Assembly: GCA_900618795.1 (NCBI GenBank)
Contig: UYJD01000002.1
Span: 2,727,294 to 2,791,293, forward strand
Direction of reading: 5' to 3'
From: Cyanodermella asteris
Taxonomy: Eukaryota > Ascomycota > Lecanoromycetes > Ostropales > Stictidaceae
Length of the DNA stretch: 64,000 bases
Shown: positions 32,016-41,329 of the stretch, piece after piece
How positions within the stretch are numbered: position 1 is the first letter of the stretch
How the letters are laid out: each line of letters opens with the position of its first letter
The notes under the pieces: generated by a model
What the model was told of the DNA's origin: nothing
The model's database searches: none
The model's input: the letters and a program-made list of their open reading frames with translations, nothing else
Position numbers and translations under genes: made by a program

Positions 32016-33639
32016 TTACCCTGAACCAGATGCCTTCTTCTTCTCTTCCTCTTTCCCCGCGCCTTCTCCTGTGTTGTTGTCCTTTTTCTTGACGTCCTCA
32101 TCCGGCACCAGGTGGTCGTGTTGGCCAGTCAAGCTGTGCCATACTCCTTTCAGGAAACCCTCGTTCTTGTGCGCAGATTCGGAGTTCGGGTTGGGACTTG
32201 CAGCATCGTGTTGTCTGGAAAGTGTTAGCACACGGGAGACTCCCGGATAAGAGAAACGGCAAGTCTCACTGTCTCATTTTGTCGAGTCCCATGATTCGCT
32301 TCGCGGTCTTGTCTTGCATCTCATCCGCAAGCATCTCCAAGATGGTGCGCTGGTTCGAGGACAGATATTTCGGCAGATTGACGCGGAACTCAACCTTGAG
32401 GTCGCCATTGCCTCCCCTTCTGCTGCCAAGCTTCTTCATACCCATTCCGCCAAGCGTGATTGTGCTGCCAGTGTTAGTGCCCGTCGCGACCTTCACCTTC
32501 ACGTCGTCCTCCAATGTCGGGACCGTGACCTCTCCTCCGAGGACAGCAGTTGTGAAGGGTATGGTAGCGGTGTAGAGGATGTCTGATCCAGCACGGCTGA
32601 ATTTCGAGTCAGGCCGCACACGGATGAAAACGTAGAGAGACCCTCTCGTTGCCTTGAAGTTCGGGCTCGTAGCCGATCCTGTCGGGGGAGCGTCACCTTC
32701 GCCGGACACGCGCAACCGCATGCCATCTTCAACACCAGCAGGTATATCCACGTTGATTGTCTTGCGCTCGCGGGTCACTCCGTCTCCATGACAAGTGTTG
32801 CATTCGCCGCCGCGTGGTATTGTGACACCTTGCCCACCACATGCACCGCAGGTACTAGCCATCTGGAACCCAGCCTGCATGAAGTGAACTTTCGTACCGG
32901 TGCCCTCACATTCCGAGCACGTCGACTTGGACGTGCCCTTCTTCATACCGTTGCCGGAGCACGTCCTGCAGGTGACAAGTGGCGTGATGTGTATATCCTT
33001 CGCAACACCTTTGGCAGCGTCCATAAAGCTGATGCTTGTCTGGACTTCGATGTTTTCCCCAACAAGCACCTCCTCTTCCATTGGGTTGCTCCTTCTCCCT
33101 CCTCTCGCTCGTCGTCCGCCTGCAAAAGCCCCAAACAAGTCTTCAAAGTTGATGTCCTGAGCATTGAAACCACCCTGGCCACCTCCAAACCCTCCGAAAC
33201 CGCCGAATCCACCCCCGCCGAATGGACCTCCTGCGCCAGCTCCTGGGTTGAAGCCGCCATTTTGATCGAAGGCCGACGAACCGTATGCGTCGTACGCTTC
33301 CTTCTTCTTAGGGTCCGTCAGTATTTCGTATGCGCTCTGTGCCTCTGCGAACTTTTCTTTGGCCCCAGGGTCCTTGTTCGTGTCGGGATGATATTTCTTT
33401 GCCAGCCCATAGTACGCCTTCTTGATCTCGGAGCTTGATGCAGACTTTGAGATGCCGAGAGCTGAGTATGGATCTTTGGTCGCACAAAACCGACCCGTTG
33501 CGTGAAACCCCCGGATCGGTGCTGTCTGGCGGCGTGGAAATCGCTGGCGACGGTGCTGTTGCGGACCGGAGCTTCCTAGGACTCGTACCGGGAGAGCGCC
33601 CAGTCGGCCTGTCAGAGGATAGGGAGCGAGAGCATTCAT
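32016..33639 (-). CDS. mdj1: Mitochondrial Hsp40 chaperone Mdj1
   Basis: Type I DnaJ protein of the mitochondrial matrix, co-chaperone of mtHsp70 in protein folding. Coding is complement(join(32016..32214, 32270..33639)), 522 residues. The N-terminus is an Arg-rich, acid-free presequence ([19 protein letters not shown]). The J domain at about 56-120 has HPD ([12 protein letters not shown]). A Gly/Phe linker follows ([17 protein letters not shown]). The zinc region has all four motifs: [24 protein letters not shown] and CNTCHGDG. The substrate-binding C-terminal domains come next. The 55-base intron, phase 2, separates the core from a charged tail of about 65 residues ([16 protein letters not shown], then Lys/Glu-rich). 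A 51-codon frame sits just upstream in the leader. Confidence 0.93.
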
Positions 33640-35256
33640 CGCGCAAACGACATGATCTTCCTAAGCAGTCAGATAGCTTACTTCGTAAATACCAAGTATG
33701 CCGATGATGGGCGTGCTGAACAGAATGATCTCGACATTTCCGAACTGACCCGGCGCTGCAAAGAAATTCGACGAACATTGGCTGACGTAAGCATCCTGCG
33801 ATGTCATTCGGAGCATCGGCGGCCTAGCATATGATATGTATGACAACTCTTAAAAGTATTGGAAGATAGTCATCCTCACATCTTGAGAACAGTCAAATAT
33901 GTACTGCTGTGTGCTGCTGTGTGCTGCTAGCGTCATTGCACAATCGACCAACGGCCCCTGATCCAGCTGGTTCCTCATTAATTCGAGCAGTATAGACAAT
34001 GATCACCCTCGGCGTGAGATGGAGAGAGCCTGACAGCTGAAACGTTCCGCCTTGTCAGGGACGTGTCAGACAATTGAATTAATGCAACCTACTAATGGGT
34101 CAAATCGACACCTGGTACTTGCGTTGAAATCTTCGTTGCGACCCTAGATGCCCTCTAAGCCTATCCGTCAACCAGCCTCGCGTTCCCTGCTCCAGTCATG
34201 TTGCTAATATTCGGTCTGAAGTTTCTTCCGGGCTGTCAACGGAATCGAGCACGATTTACTTTTGCTTAAACACCGGCCAACTATGATGGACTTTTGCTTA
34301 TGGCAGCGTCTCAAGTTGCTTATTTCAAGAGGTGAAAGTCTGATCCATTCTGATTCGATGCAAGCTATAACCTGCCGCAGGGCTGAGCTGCATGCTTGAG
34401 AATTGATGGAACCTGGCCCCAGGCGAAGCACCCTTGGGGCACTTTCACCTTGATGCGAGACTGCCACTTCACCCTGGATTCTACTCTTAATCGTCTTCGC
34501 TTACCCGACTAGATCGCAATAGCTTTGAACTCCATGTTCAAGCGTTTGCCGGAAAAAATATCGCTTACTCTGAGTGTGCCGCTCTAGTTCCCATCTTTTT
34601 TGTGGGCATGCTTGATTCATGTTTCACTCTATCGGGTTGAACAAATCCTGAGCTTCCCGTCGTTGCAACCGGTCTTCCTCAGATTATCCCGTCTTTGTGC
34701 TTCGCTACTTCAGAGGCCCCTCAAGAGCTGACGGTGGTCTGACGATCGTTCCGTTGGGACCAATCAGGGGCGCTTGACCGATGGCGATTTGTGCCAGGGT
34801 CGGTTGCAGATGTTGAGAGCGCGGCCCACGTGGTGCTGACATTGCTTACAATCGGCGTCTGGGCTCGTTACCAACTCGATCTTGCATCAGAGCCTTGTCA
34901 GCCTGGGGCTGTATTACCCATCTTGTATACGCCGCCGTGCCGCCTCCAAGCACACTTATCTCACTCTCGACCCGGCTGGCTTCTTTTATGCTTGTCATCG
35001 GGCTTCTTCTCCTTGACATAACAGTCTTTTGTCAATCTCATCCATCGGCGTTCTTTTCTATCATTGCTCTGCACTGGCGATTTCGAAGCTCAAGTTAGCT
35101 TTTCCGGCCCTCAGTTCTGAGCATTCGCCATCAGTAAACGTCCTTTGCGCGAGGCTGAAGTATCTCTCCATTGACTATTCCCGGCAAGGGTATACTCGAT
35201 ACAAGCTGAATGGGCGCCGGCACCAGAGACAGCCCTATCGCACTTTTCACAAGAAG
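33640..35256. promoter_or_regulatory. Divergent promoter region of mdj1 and the PTH11-like gene
   Basis: About 1.6 kb. It contains a 51-codon frame 21 bases ahead of the mdj1 start (33661-33816, minus strand) and a short GTGTGCTGCT tandem near 33903-33930. The rest shows no gene. The frame leading into the PTH11-like gene from about 35029 is open, but it begins without an ATG and looks like leader. Confidence 0.5.
33661..33816 (-). other. Possible upstream ORF of mdj1
   Basis: An ATG-initiated 51-codon frame ends 21 bases upstream of the mdj1 start codon and so probably lies in its 5' leader. The encoded peptide ends in a hydrophobic stretch (VEIILFSTPIIGILGIYEV). It contains GTAAGC near the end, a good donor site, so it could alternatively be partly spliced out. 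I found no spliced reading that joins it in frame to Mdj1. Confidence 0.3.
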
Positions 35257-36630
35257 ATGTCACCACGACCGGCATCATCGGGGGCTATCAAGCTCATCGT
35301 CGTATGCTCCATCTTCCAAACCCTAGCTCTCATCGCCTACGGCCTCCGAATCTGGGCCCGAAGACTAAAACGCCGCGCCCTCGACACGAGCGATTGGCTC
35401 ATCCTCGCCAGCAGCATCTTCGCCCTACTTCTCTCCCTAATCCTCTTCGCCGGAGCCGTGATAGGAGGAGCCGGCTACCACCAAGCAGACCTCACCTCCG
35501 CCTCCAACAATGAATCAACCTCAAGCACAACCTCCACCTCCCTCAACAACGCCGCCAAAATAATCTTCGCCTCCGAACTCCTCTGGCTCACAACCAACAC
35601 CCTGACAAAGCTCTCCACCCTAGCCTTCTACGCCACCGTCTTCCGAGCCAGCCGCTTCATAGTCGCCGTCCGCCTCCTCGTCGCCGCAACCCTCCTCACA
35701 TATCTCGCCTTCGTGCTCAAAAATTTCCTAATCTGCACGCCCGTGCAACGCAACTGGTCCTTCGACGCCTCGTCCCCGGAAGACTATTGCGGCGTGACGA
35801 CTTCGGGCACGTTGGCGACGGGCATCGGCATCGCCGTCATGGACGCGCTGATCGTGCTCGCGCCCATGCCGGTCGTACTCAGGTTACACATGCCGGTGGC
35901 CAAGAGACTCGCGATTTGCGGGATTTTCGGCATCGGGTTGATGGTCTGCGTGGTTAGTGCGCTCCGGCTCGTGAGTGTCCTGCAGTTGGATCGCGAGGAT
36001 TTGACGTATACGATCGTCGATTTGGGGATATACACTATTTTGGAGCCGTTGCTGGGGATCGTGGCGTGTTGTTTGCCGACGTTGCAGCCGGTGTTGGCGA
36101 GGGTGTCGGCTTCGACGGCGAGCTTGCTGGATTGGACGCGAAGAGGAATGAGGAGTGGGCAGAAGCGAATGGGCGGGACAGGTGGGAGTACGACATTGAG
36201 GGGGACGACGAGGAGTGAGAAGAGGGATGGCAATCAGACGAGGAATTTCAACAGGCTTTATGATCATCTTTATCCGATAACGACGGCGACGGTTCGCAGA
36301 CCTGATCGTGCGGACGGTGAAGATGGGATGCCGGGGCAGCAGCCGTGGTTGCGGGATAGAGAGGGTAAAGGGGGGATCAGTGTGATGAGGGGGTTTGAAG
36401 TGGACGTCACACATGTTAAACGAGGTCACGTCGATAAGCCATTGCCGAGCGTACCAGAGGTCTATGGTTCCGGGGATGTGGAATTGGGCTACATGCCTAA
36501 GGAACGAAAAGGGAAGGCTGCGAAGACTTTCGTGTCTGTCGAATCGCGCTGTAGAGACGAGATGAGCACTCTGGGCATGGAAGCGGAGCCGGTGAGCCCA
36601 ATGAGCATAGATGCACCGCGTAGATTGTGA
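35257..36630 (+). CDS. PTH11-like integral membrane protein (fungal rhodopsin-fold domain)
   Basis: Single exon, 457 residues from the ATG at 35257. About seven helices occupy residues 10-290: IKLIVVCSIFQTLALIAYGL, DWLILASSIFALLLSLILFA, a third preceded by ASELLWLTTNTLTKLS, and LLVAATLLTYLAFVLKNFLI among them. The pattern GLRIWARRLKRRALDTSDWL after helix 1, and the loop motif CTPVQRNW, are hallmarks of the large fungal family related to Magnaporthe Pth11. No CFEM domain precedes the helices. The cytoplasmic tail (about 295-457) is hydrophilic and Gly/Arg-rich. Some family members are surface sensors, but most have no known ligand, so the function here is unknown. Codon third positions in the first half are strongly C-rich, while the second half is more G-rich. 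Confidence 0.85.
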   Translation: MSPRPASSGAIKLIVVCSIFQTLALIAYGLRIWARRLKRRALDTSDWLILASSIFALLLSLILFAGAVIGGAGYHQADLTSASNNESTSSTTSTSLNNAAKIIFASELLWLTTNTLTKLSTLAFYATVFRASRFIVAVRLLVAATLLTYLAFVLKNFLICTPVQRNWSFDASSPEDYCGVTTSGTLATGIGIAVMDALIVLAPMPVVLRLHMPVAKRLAICGIFGIGLMVCVVSALRLVSVLQLDREDLTYTIVDLGIYTILEPLLGIVACCLPTLQPVLARVSASTASLLDWTRRGMRSGQKRMGGTGGSTTLRGTTRSEKRDGNQTRNFNRLYDHLYPITTATVRRPDRADGEDGMPGQQPWLRDREGKGGISVMRGFEVDVTHVKRGHVDKPLPSVPEVYGSGDVELGYMPKERKGKAAKTFVSVESRCRDEMSTLGMEAEPVSPMSIDAPRRL

Positions 36631-36711
36631 AGGTACAGTAGAAATACATTAACGAATATATGAAAGATCCAAGCCATATGGTTGCATGTCGTTGCAGCCC
36701 TCTGCCAAAGA

Positions 36712-39228
36712 TCACGAGTTAGGACCAACACCGCCGCCGTGTTGCTGTACTTCCTTCTTCTCCAATGCAGTTGGCTTCTTGCTCAACAAACCCCTCAACT
36801 CTGGGCTGATCATCTGGCCTTCGCTCTGCGGTCCAGCCGCGGTCCTAGCATCACTTCCACTGCTTTGGCCTTGCGAATTCGCTCCTTGTTGCCCCGAAAC
36901 GGGTCGTCGTTGACGCACAGGCGCAGCGGGGAAGTTGCCCTTCTTGTCAATCGCATCGAGTGTTCGGTGAAATCGCTTGAACAGTGCCTCGGCTCGCAAG
37001 AGTGTGCTCTCCAAGTCTATCGTATTGCTGAGCTCGTTGATATACTTGAGCACCTCGTCAAAGTGCTGCAAGTGAGTCATGATGACATCGCGGTGCTTCT
37101 CGAGGATCGCGAGAGCGATGAAGAGATGGAAGTTGGCACTGTAGTAGTCACTCCAGAGCGATTCCCAAAGGCGCAGAACGTCTGGCCATTCGAACTCGCG
37201 CTTGTACCAGACGAGCAGCATGCGGAAGAAGAAAAAGAAGTTGGTGCTATCCGCTTTCTGAAGGTGTTTGTAGAGCTTGGGATCCATGAGGGCAACGAGC
37301 TGGTCGAGAGTGAGGAGTTGAGTGCGCATGCCGGACTGGTCGCGTAGGAAATTCCGTTCCATGCGATCCATGAATTTGACAAAGGCCCAGAAGGCAACGG
37401 CGTCATCTTGTTGAACAGCGTATATCGGTGCGAGGAGATCTGACATGCCTTGCACGTAGCCAAGTTCCTTATTGTACTCGTTATATGTAAGAAGCATATC
37501 TTTCATCTGCTCGAGGTGGACATTTGTGCCGACATCCGCGAATGGTGAGTCTAGATCCGGATGGGCTGTGTCTTCGCCCTCGAAGAGAGCTATATGACGA
37601 TCAGTGCGATGGACATCCTTCTCTGTGGGCATCAGGTTAGCAAACTTGCTCGTCGGTGAGATGGAAAGACAAAGTGCCGTACCTATTCGGTTCTTTTGTT
37701 CCCGCCACCACTCGGATGTCTCTGCATCATCATGGCCCTCGACCATTCGCTCCCACCAGCAACCTTTGAGTCTGACGTATTCATCTCGCTTGCTTGCAAC
37801 CATTGCTGCTCGCTCTTCCGAAGTACTGTCCCACTCATAGACGCCAAGCAGGAATAACCACGCCTCTTTCCGAACACCATCATTGGGATCGAGACCGCCA
37901 TGGAATATTCGTTCCTTGACCTCCTCAGGCGTAACATGAAGCTTGCCCGTACGATCGTCAAAGAACCCATTCCATTCTTTCAGCGTTACTGGTTTCCGTT
38001 TCTCACCAAGGCTGAGGTGCTCTGCATCGAGGATTTCAAATTCACCAAGCTCGCCGTCTTCGAGATCGAGAACATCGCGTGCTGCCCAAAGTCTTGTCGC
38101 CCTATCCCTTTCACCTTGCTCTGCGATGCCCATTGCCCATCTTGCCAAGTACACTCGCGCGCTATCAAACTCGTCTTGAAGGGTTTGGACCTCGGGATTC
38201 TTCATCAGGCGCCTAACCTGAGGAGGTATTCGAGGGTCCTCCAAAACACCTTGGGCTGTTCTTCGCGTGAAAGTCGTCACTTGGCTCATCTTCTCCAGGA
38301 ATCCCCACCGTGCTTGCTTTAGTGCCTTTGTGAATGGATCCATACCGACATCATTTGATCTGGAACCACTAACGCCAGCTGCTTCGGCATCCGTTGATCG
38401 CTCCACGGCATTCTTCTTCCCTTGCTTTACAGAGGAAGAGGTTGTTTGTGGCGTTTCGCTAAAGCCCAGTCTGTCCTCTGGTGTTGGATTTATTAGAAAT
38501 ATGGCATGGTCAGCTCCAGATCGCTCCACGGCGACGTATTTCTTGAGCCATCGCAGAACCTCGTCCCCTCCCCAAAATGTGCCCCCCGATTCCCCGAACG
38601 GATCAAAACTTTCCTTGACCATTTTCTTTTTCTGCAGTATCGTGCTCTCACATTCATCGTCGTGGAAGAACAAGGCCGGGAAACTGTCGCCACTGCGCGT
38701 GTTGATGACGATGCTTCCATACCACCAGCCTAGGGAAGGGGGACGTATGAGAATTGAGTATACTTCAGAGAGGGGGATTGAAAATGCGTAGCCGATGGGA
38801 TTCTCTCGAGCAGAGGCGGTGGGAGGAGCTGGGACGAGAGGTATTCTTCGAGGAGGAGAGGACGAGTCAAGGGATTCAACATGGCTGTATGATTCTCGAG
38901 CAGAACCAAGGCCTGCTTCAGGAACCCATGAAAGTAGGAAAGAGGAGGCATTTGTGCGGGATGAAGAGGAGGCTGCAGTTGATGGACGGACGGTTTCGGC
39001 GGAGTTGGCAATATCTGCGGGCTTCTGCTGTATCAAGGCGATGAAGCCGGCTATGTTGTCCCTAGAGCTGGGCGTAGGGTGAACGTAAACCTTGCTCTTA
39101 CTGAACAGCAGCTTGACGCCTCTGCCACTGGTGCTGTGCATGATGGTATTGTACTCGTCCTCTTCATCGTCGCTCAGATCATATACCGAGCCTGACGGCG
39201 AGTGGGGCTCCATCTGGATGCGGGTCAT
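36712..39228 (-). CDS. gyp7: Rab GTPase-activating protein Gyp7 (TBC domain)
   Basis: GAP for Ypt7/Rab7-type GTPases in vacuole fusion and late endosome traffic. Coding is complement(join(36712..37622, 37683..39228)), 818 residues from the ATG at 39228 (MTRIQMEPHSP). An in-frame ATG at 39405 exists, but the sequence between looks like leader. An N-terminal regulatory region (VKLLFSKSKVYVHPTPS, GYAFSIPLSEVYSILIRPP) is typical of Gyp7. The TBC domain starts near 450 with HVTPEEVKERIFHGGL. The arginine finger reads RIEKDVHRTDR after splicing, and the glutamine finger is GYVQGMSD. The 60-base intron is a multiple of three without a stop, so retention would add 20 residues just before the arginine finger. 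Splicing restores the strongly conserved spacing, so I favour removal. Confidence 0.9.
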   Translation of the reverse strand: MTRIQMEPHSPSGSVYDLSDDEEDEYNTIMHSTSGRGVKLLFSKSKVYVHPTPSSRDNIAGFIALIQQKPADIANSAETVRPSTAASSSSRTNASSFLLSWVPEAGLGSARESYSHVESLDSSSPPRRIPLVPAPPTASARENPIGYAFSIPLSEVYSILIRPPSLGWWYGSIVINTRSGDSFPALFFHDDECESTILQKKKMVKESFDPFGESGGTFWGGDEVLRWLKKYVAVERSGADHAIFLINPTPEDRLGFSETPQTTSSSVKQGKKNAVERSTDAEAAGVSGSRSNDVGMDPFTKALKQARWGFLEKMSQVTTFTRRTAQGVLEDPRIPPQVRRLMKNPEVQTLQDEFDSARVYLARWAMGIAEQGERDRATRLWAARDVLDLEDGELGEFEILDAEHLSLGEKRKPVTLKEWNGFFDDRTGKLHVTPEEVKERIFHGGLDPNDGVRKEAWLFLLGVYEWDSTSEERAAMVASKRDEYVRLKGCWWERMVEGHDDAETSEWWREQKNRIGTALCLSISPTSKFANLMPTEKDVHRTDRHIALFEGEDTAHPDLDSPFADVGTNVHLEQMKDMLLTYNEYNKELGYVQGMSDLLAPIYAVQQDDAVAFWAFVKFMDRMERNFLRDQSGMRTQLLTLDQLVALMDPKLYKHLQKADSTNFFFFFRMLLVWYKREFEWPDVLRLWESLWSDYYSANFHLFIALAILEKHRDVIMTHLQHFDEVLKYINELSNTIDLESTLLRAEALFKRFHRTLDAIDKKGNFPAAPVRQRRPVSGQQGANSQGQSSGSDARTAAGPQSEGQMISPELRGLLSKKPTALEKKEVQQHGGGVGPNS

Positions 39229-39538
39229 GGGTAAAGTGAGGGGGTGAGAGGGCAGCGTGATAGGAAGTAAGAATTGATCCAAGGAATGATCAGAGCACGA
39301 GGGCTGTGAGCAGAGCAGGTGGACAATGAAGGGATGGTGATTGCTGCAGCCTGCATGAGGCGCAACTAGAGGTACGTATTCAGCGCCAGGCGAGTCTGAT
39401 GACATGGCCCGGCGGGGTTCAAACTAAACGACGCGCGCCCACGGTTCTGAGCTCGCCGCATTCTGCTTAGTCAGCACTCGTGTCGCCAACATTCTTCGCT
39501 CCACTTCTGCCTTAGGTTCTCTCCTTTATGCATACCCA
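39229..39538. other. Intergenic: gyp7 leader/promoter
   Basis: About 310 bases between the gyp7 start and the stop of the next minus-strand gene. The in-frame ATG at 39405 lies here. Nothing else seen. Confidence 0.5.
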
Positions 39539-40073
39539 TCAAGTCCACTTCACACGCTCCTCTTCAGGTAGTCCCTCCACCAAGCCCAATATCTGAGCAA
39601 CCTCCACGCCCAGTTGCAAATGCTTGGCGTCTGGCCACATGTTCATCTTCGAGATTTCGATCTCGATACTGTCTTTGGTTTTTAGCAAGAAAACCGTTCT
39701 GATGCTTGCGAGAGTTTGCTCGTCGTTGATGAAGCCCAATATGCGAGGCTGTGTTGTCGTGTCTACTGTTTCGTAGTAGAGCACCAGGTGTTTTGGTATC
39801 TGATACATGTGCGGCTCCGCAGGCACACTGCGCAGCTGGGCAAGTTAGCATGGCAAGTGCCAAAACGAGAGAGGACATACTTACCTGAAGGCATGTCGCC
39901 GTCTGCTCGTCAGCGTTGATGCGCACAGGTACAGCTAGTTGCGCTACAGGGTCATGCGGCTATAGTCTTGATCAGCGAAATGGGCGGAGTGAATGACTGT
40001 GTCACGGACAAAGGAAAGACCGATCAGACGTCAGGGACGCTGATCCAATCGGGCACTACTCACGGTACTCGAG
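39539..40073 (-). CDS. Unrecognised conserved-looking protein, 5' end lost in assembly gap
   Basis: Coding is complement(join(39539..39834, 39896..39956, 40064..>40073)) by splice reading. The left exon encodes PAEPHMYQIPKHLVLYYETV and ends VAQILGLVEGLPEEERVKWT. The middle exon gives PHDPVAQLAVPVRINADEQ and ATCLQ, ending at GTAAGT. A further donor (CC then GTGAGT) at the gap edge fits an earlier exon read in the frame ending SST. Only that phase avoids a stop. The exon borders by frame are persuasive, and the protein has alternating strands and an amphipathic helix at its end. I do not recognise a family. The start codon lies in or beyond the run of N. No signal or membrane segment is visible in the part present. 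Confidence 0.55.
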
Positions 40074-40228
40074 NNNNNNNNNNNNNNNNNNNNNNNNNNN
40101 NNNNNNNNNNNNNNNNNNNNNNNNNNNNNNNNNNNNNNNNNNNNNNNNNNNNNNNNNNNNNNNNNNNNNNNNNNNNNNNNNNNNNNNNNNNNNNNNNNNN
40201 NNNNNNNNNNNNNNNNNNNNNNNNNNNN
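40074..40228. other. Assembly gap (155 N)
   Basis: An unbroken run of 155 undetermined bases. Coding sequence of the minus-strand gene on its left and the plus-strand gene on its right both run into it, so the divergent promoter and both 5' ends are hidden. Its true size may differ from 155. Confidence 0.99.
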
Positions 40229-40974
40229 GTTACATCCAGCAGCCATGGTTCATGAAGGCCATCTTTGGAGGTAAAGACGGAACGCCGCCTATCGACACAT
40301 CGATCCCTCTCGAAAAGTTCATAGACGATAACGATTTTTGGTTTGTCGTTGTCGGCAAAGTCTGGACACAAGCCATGGGAGACTTTGCGTTCGAAATATT
40401 CAAAAGATGCAGTAGTGGGGTCTTCGAGCGCAATCTGCGATGGGACATTATGAACCAGTCCCTCGTGCCCATCTTGAGCATCGCTTTGGACATGAACTGC
40501 GAACCGGCAATCAGGCTTTTTGGACGATTGGACATTCGCAAACACCTCACCGCGAGCGAAACAGCTACCACCACTGTCGATACCCCCGGTGGACGGGCTC
40601 CATATGAGCGGTGGATTCGACCTTGGACGAGCACACCGGAATGCGCCTGCTTGGTGGGAACCATGGTCAATTTCCAACGGGACCTTTTCGCTCTCGCGCG
40701 CGCAACATGCGGCACAGACTTGAGTGGAAAGCAAGTTGATCGGATTCTGACCAGCGCGTTCACGGAGATGTTTCTCGCCGCTGCTGTAGCGAACGCCGGA
40801 TTTCGGTCGTATTGCCAATCGATATACCCAAAGTCAGGCGACGAGTGGCGGTTTGAGGCCATATGTCGGGGACTTTCCCGGCAGAAAGAGGTCTCGAGCA
40901 GCGTCAAAGAGGCTCTTCGGGTTCTCGTGCCGTCTCACGTGGCTAAGAAATTCCCGGAGCTGTGGGCAGCTTGA
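40229..40974 (+). CDS. Unrecognised protein, N-terminus lost in assembly gap
   Basis: A frame of at least 248 codons, open into the run of N and ending TAA-free to TGA at 40972-40974. The sequence begins YIQQPWFMKAIFGGKDGTPP at the gap. It is mixed alpha/beta in character (FWFVVVGKVWTQAMGDFAFE, LRWDIMNQSLVPILSIALDM) with several Cys (PECACLVGT, RATCGTDLSG) and no membrane helix or signal. I do not recognise the family. The codon pattern and length make it a likely real gene. It could belong to one of the many fungal-specific families that resemble BTB or F-box receptors, but no such motif is clear. Confidence 0.6.
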
Positions 40975-41329
40975 TGCCAGAGAGAGCTTTGGGTAGGCGG
41001 CAGACAGCCTCTGCAGCTGAGCACCGCTGCGGCAGATATCTTCAGGACCACCAATACCCACGCATGGTGCCGTAAATAGATTAAATTCAACGAAGACGAG
41101 TTTCAACTCTGGATTATCATCATACATTGGAATAGAATGTGCCCTTCTGAGTAAGAAGTCAACACCACTCGAAACTCTCCTCTACTGCGAGCAAGCAAGG
41201 CAAGCACCACTTAGTTTCTCGCGAATGATTAAGAGTCAAGACAGTAACAGGCATCAATTCGATTAATTGACCCGCCTACGCGAGCAAGCAATATAATCAT
41301 CGCACGGTCATCATCGACACCTTTCTTAC
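40975..41329. other. Convergent intergenic region
   Basis: About 355 bases between two convergent stop codons. No gene or notable structure seen. Confidence 0.5.

Noticed and set aside
33900-33932. GTGTGCTGCT tandem as a regulatory repeat
   Set aside because: Only about three short copies; could be chance slippage with no supporting context.
34791-35256. Open frames leading into the PTH11-like gene
   Set aside because: The in-frame extension starts without ATG and lacks hydrophobic or family character; the ATG at 35257 fits the family start.
39229-39405. N-terminal extension of Gyp7 from the ATG at 39405
   Set aside because: His/Pro/Ser-rich leader-like sequence; family similarity begins only after MTRIQMEPHSPSGS.
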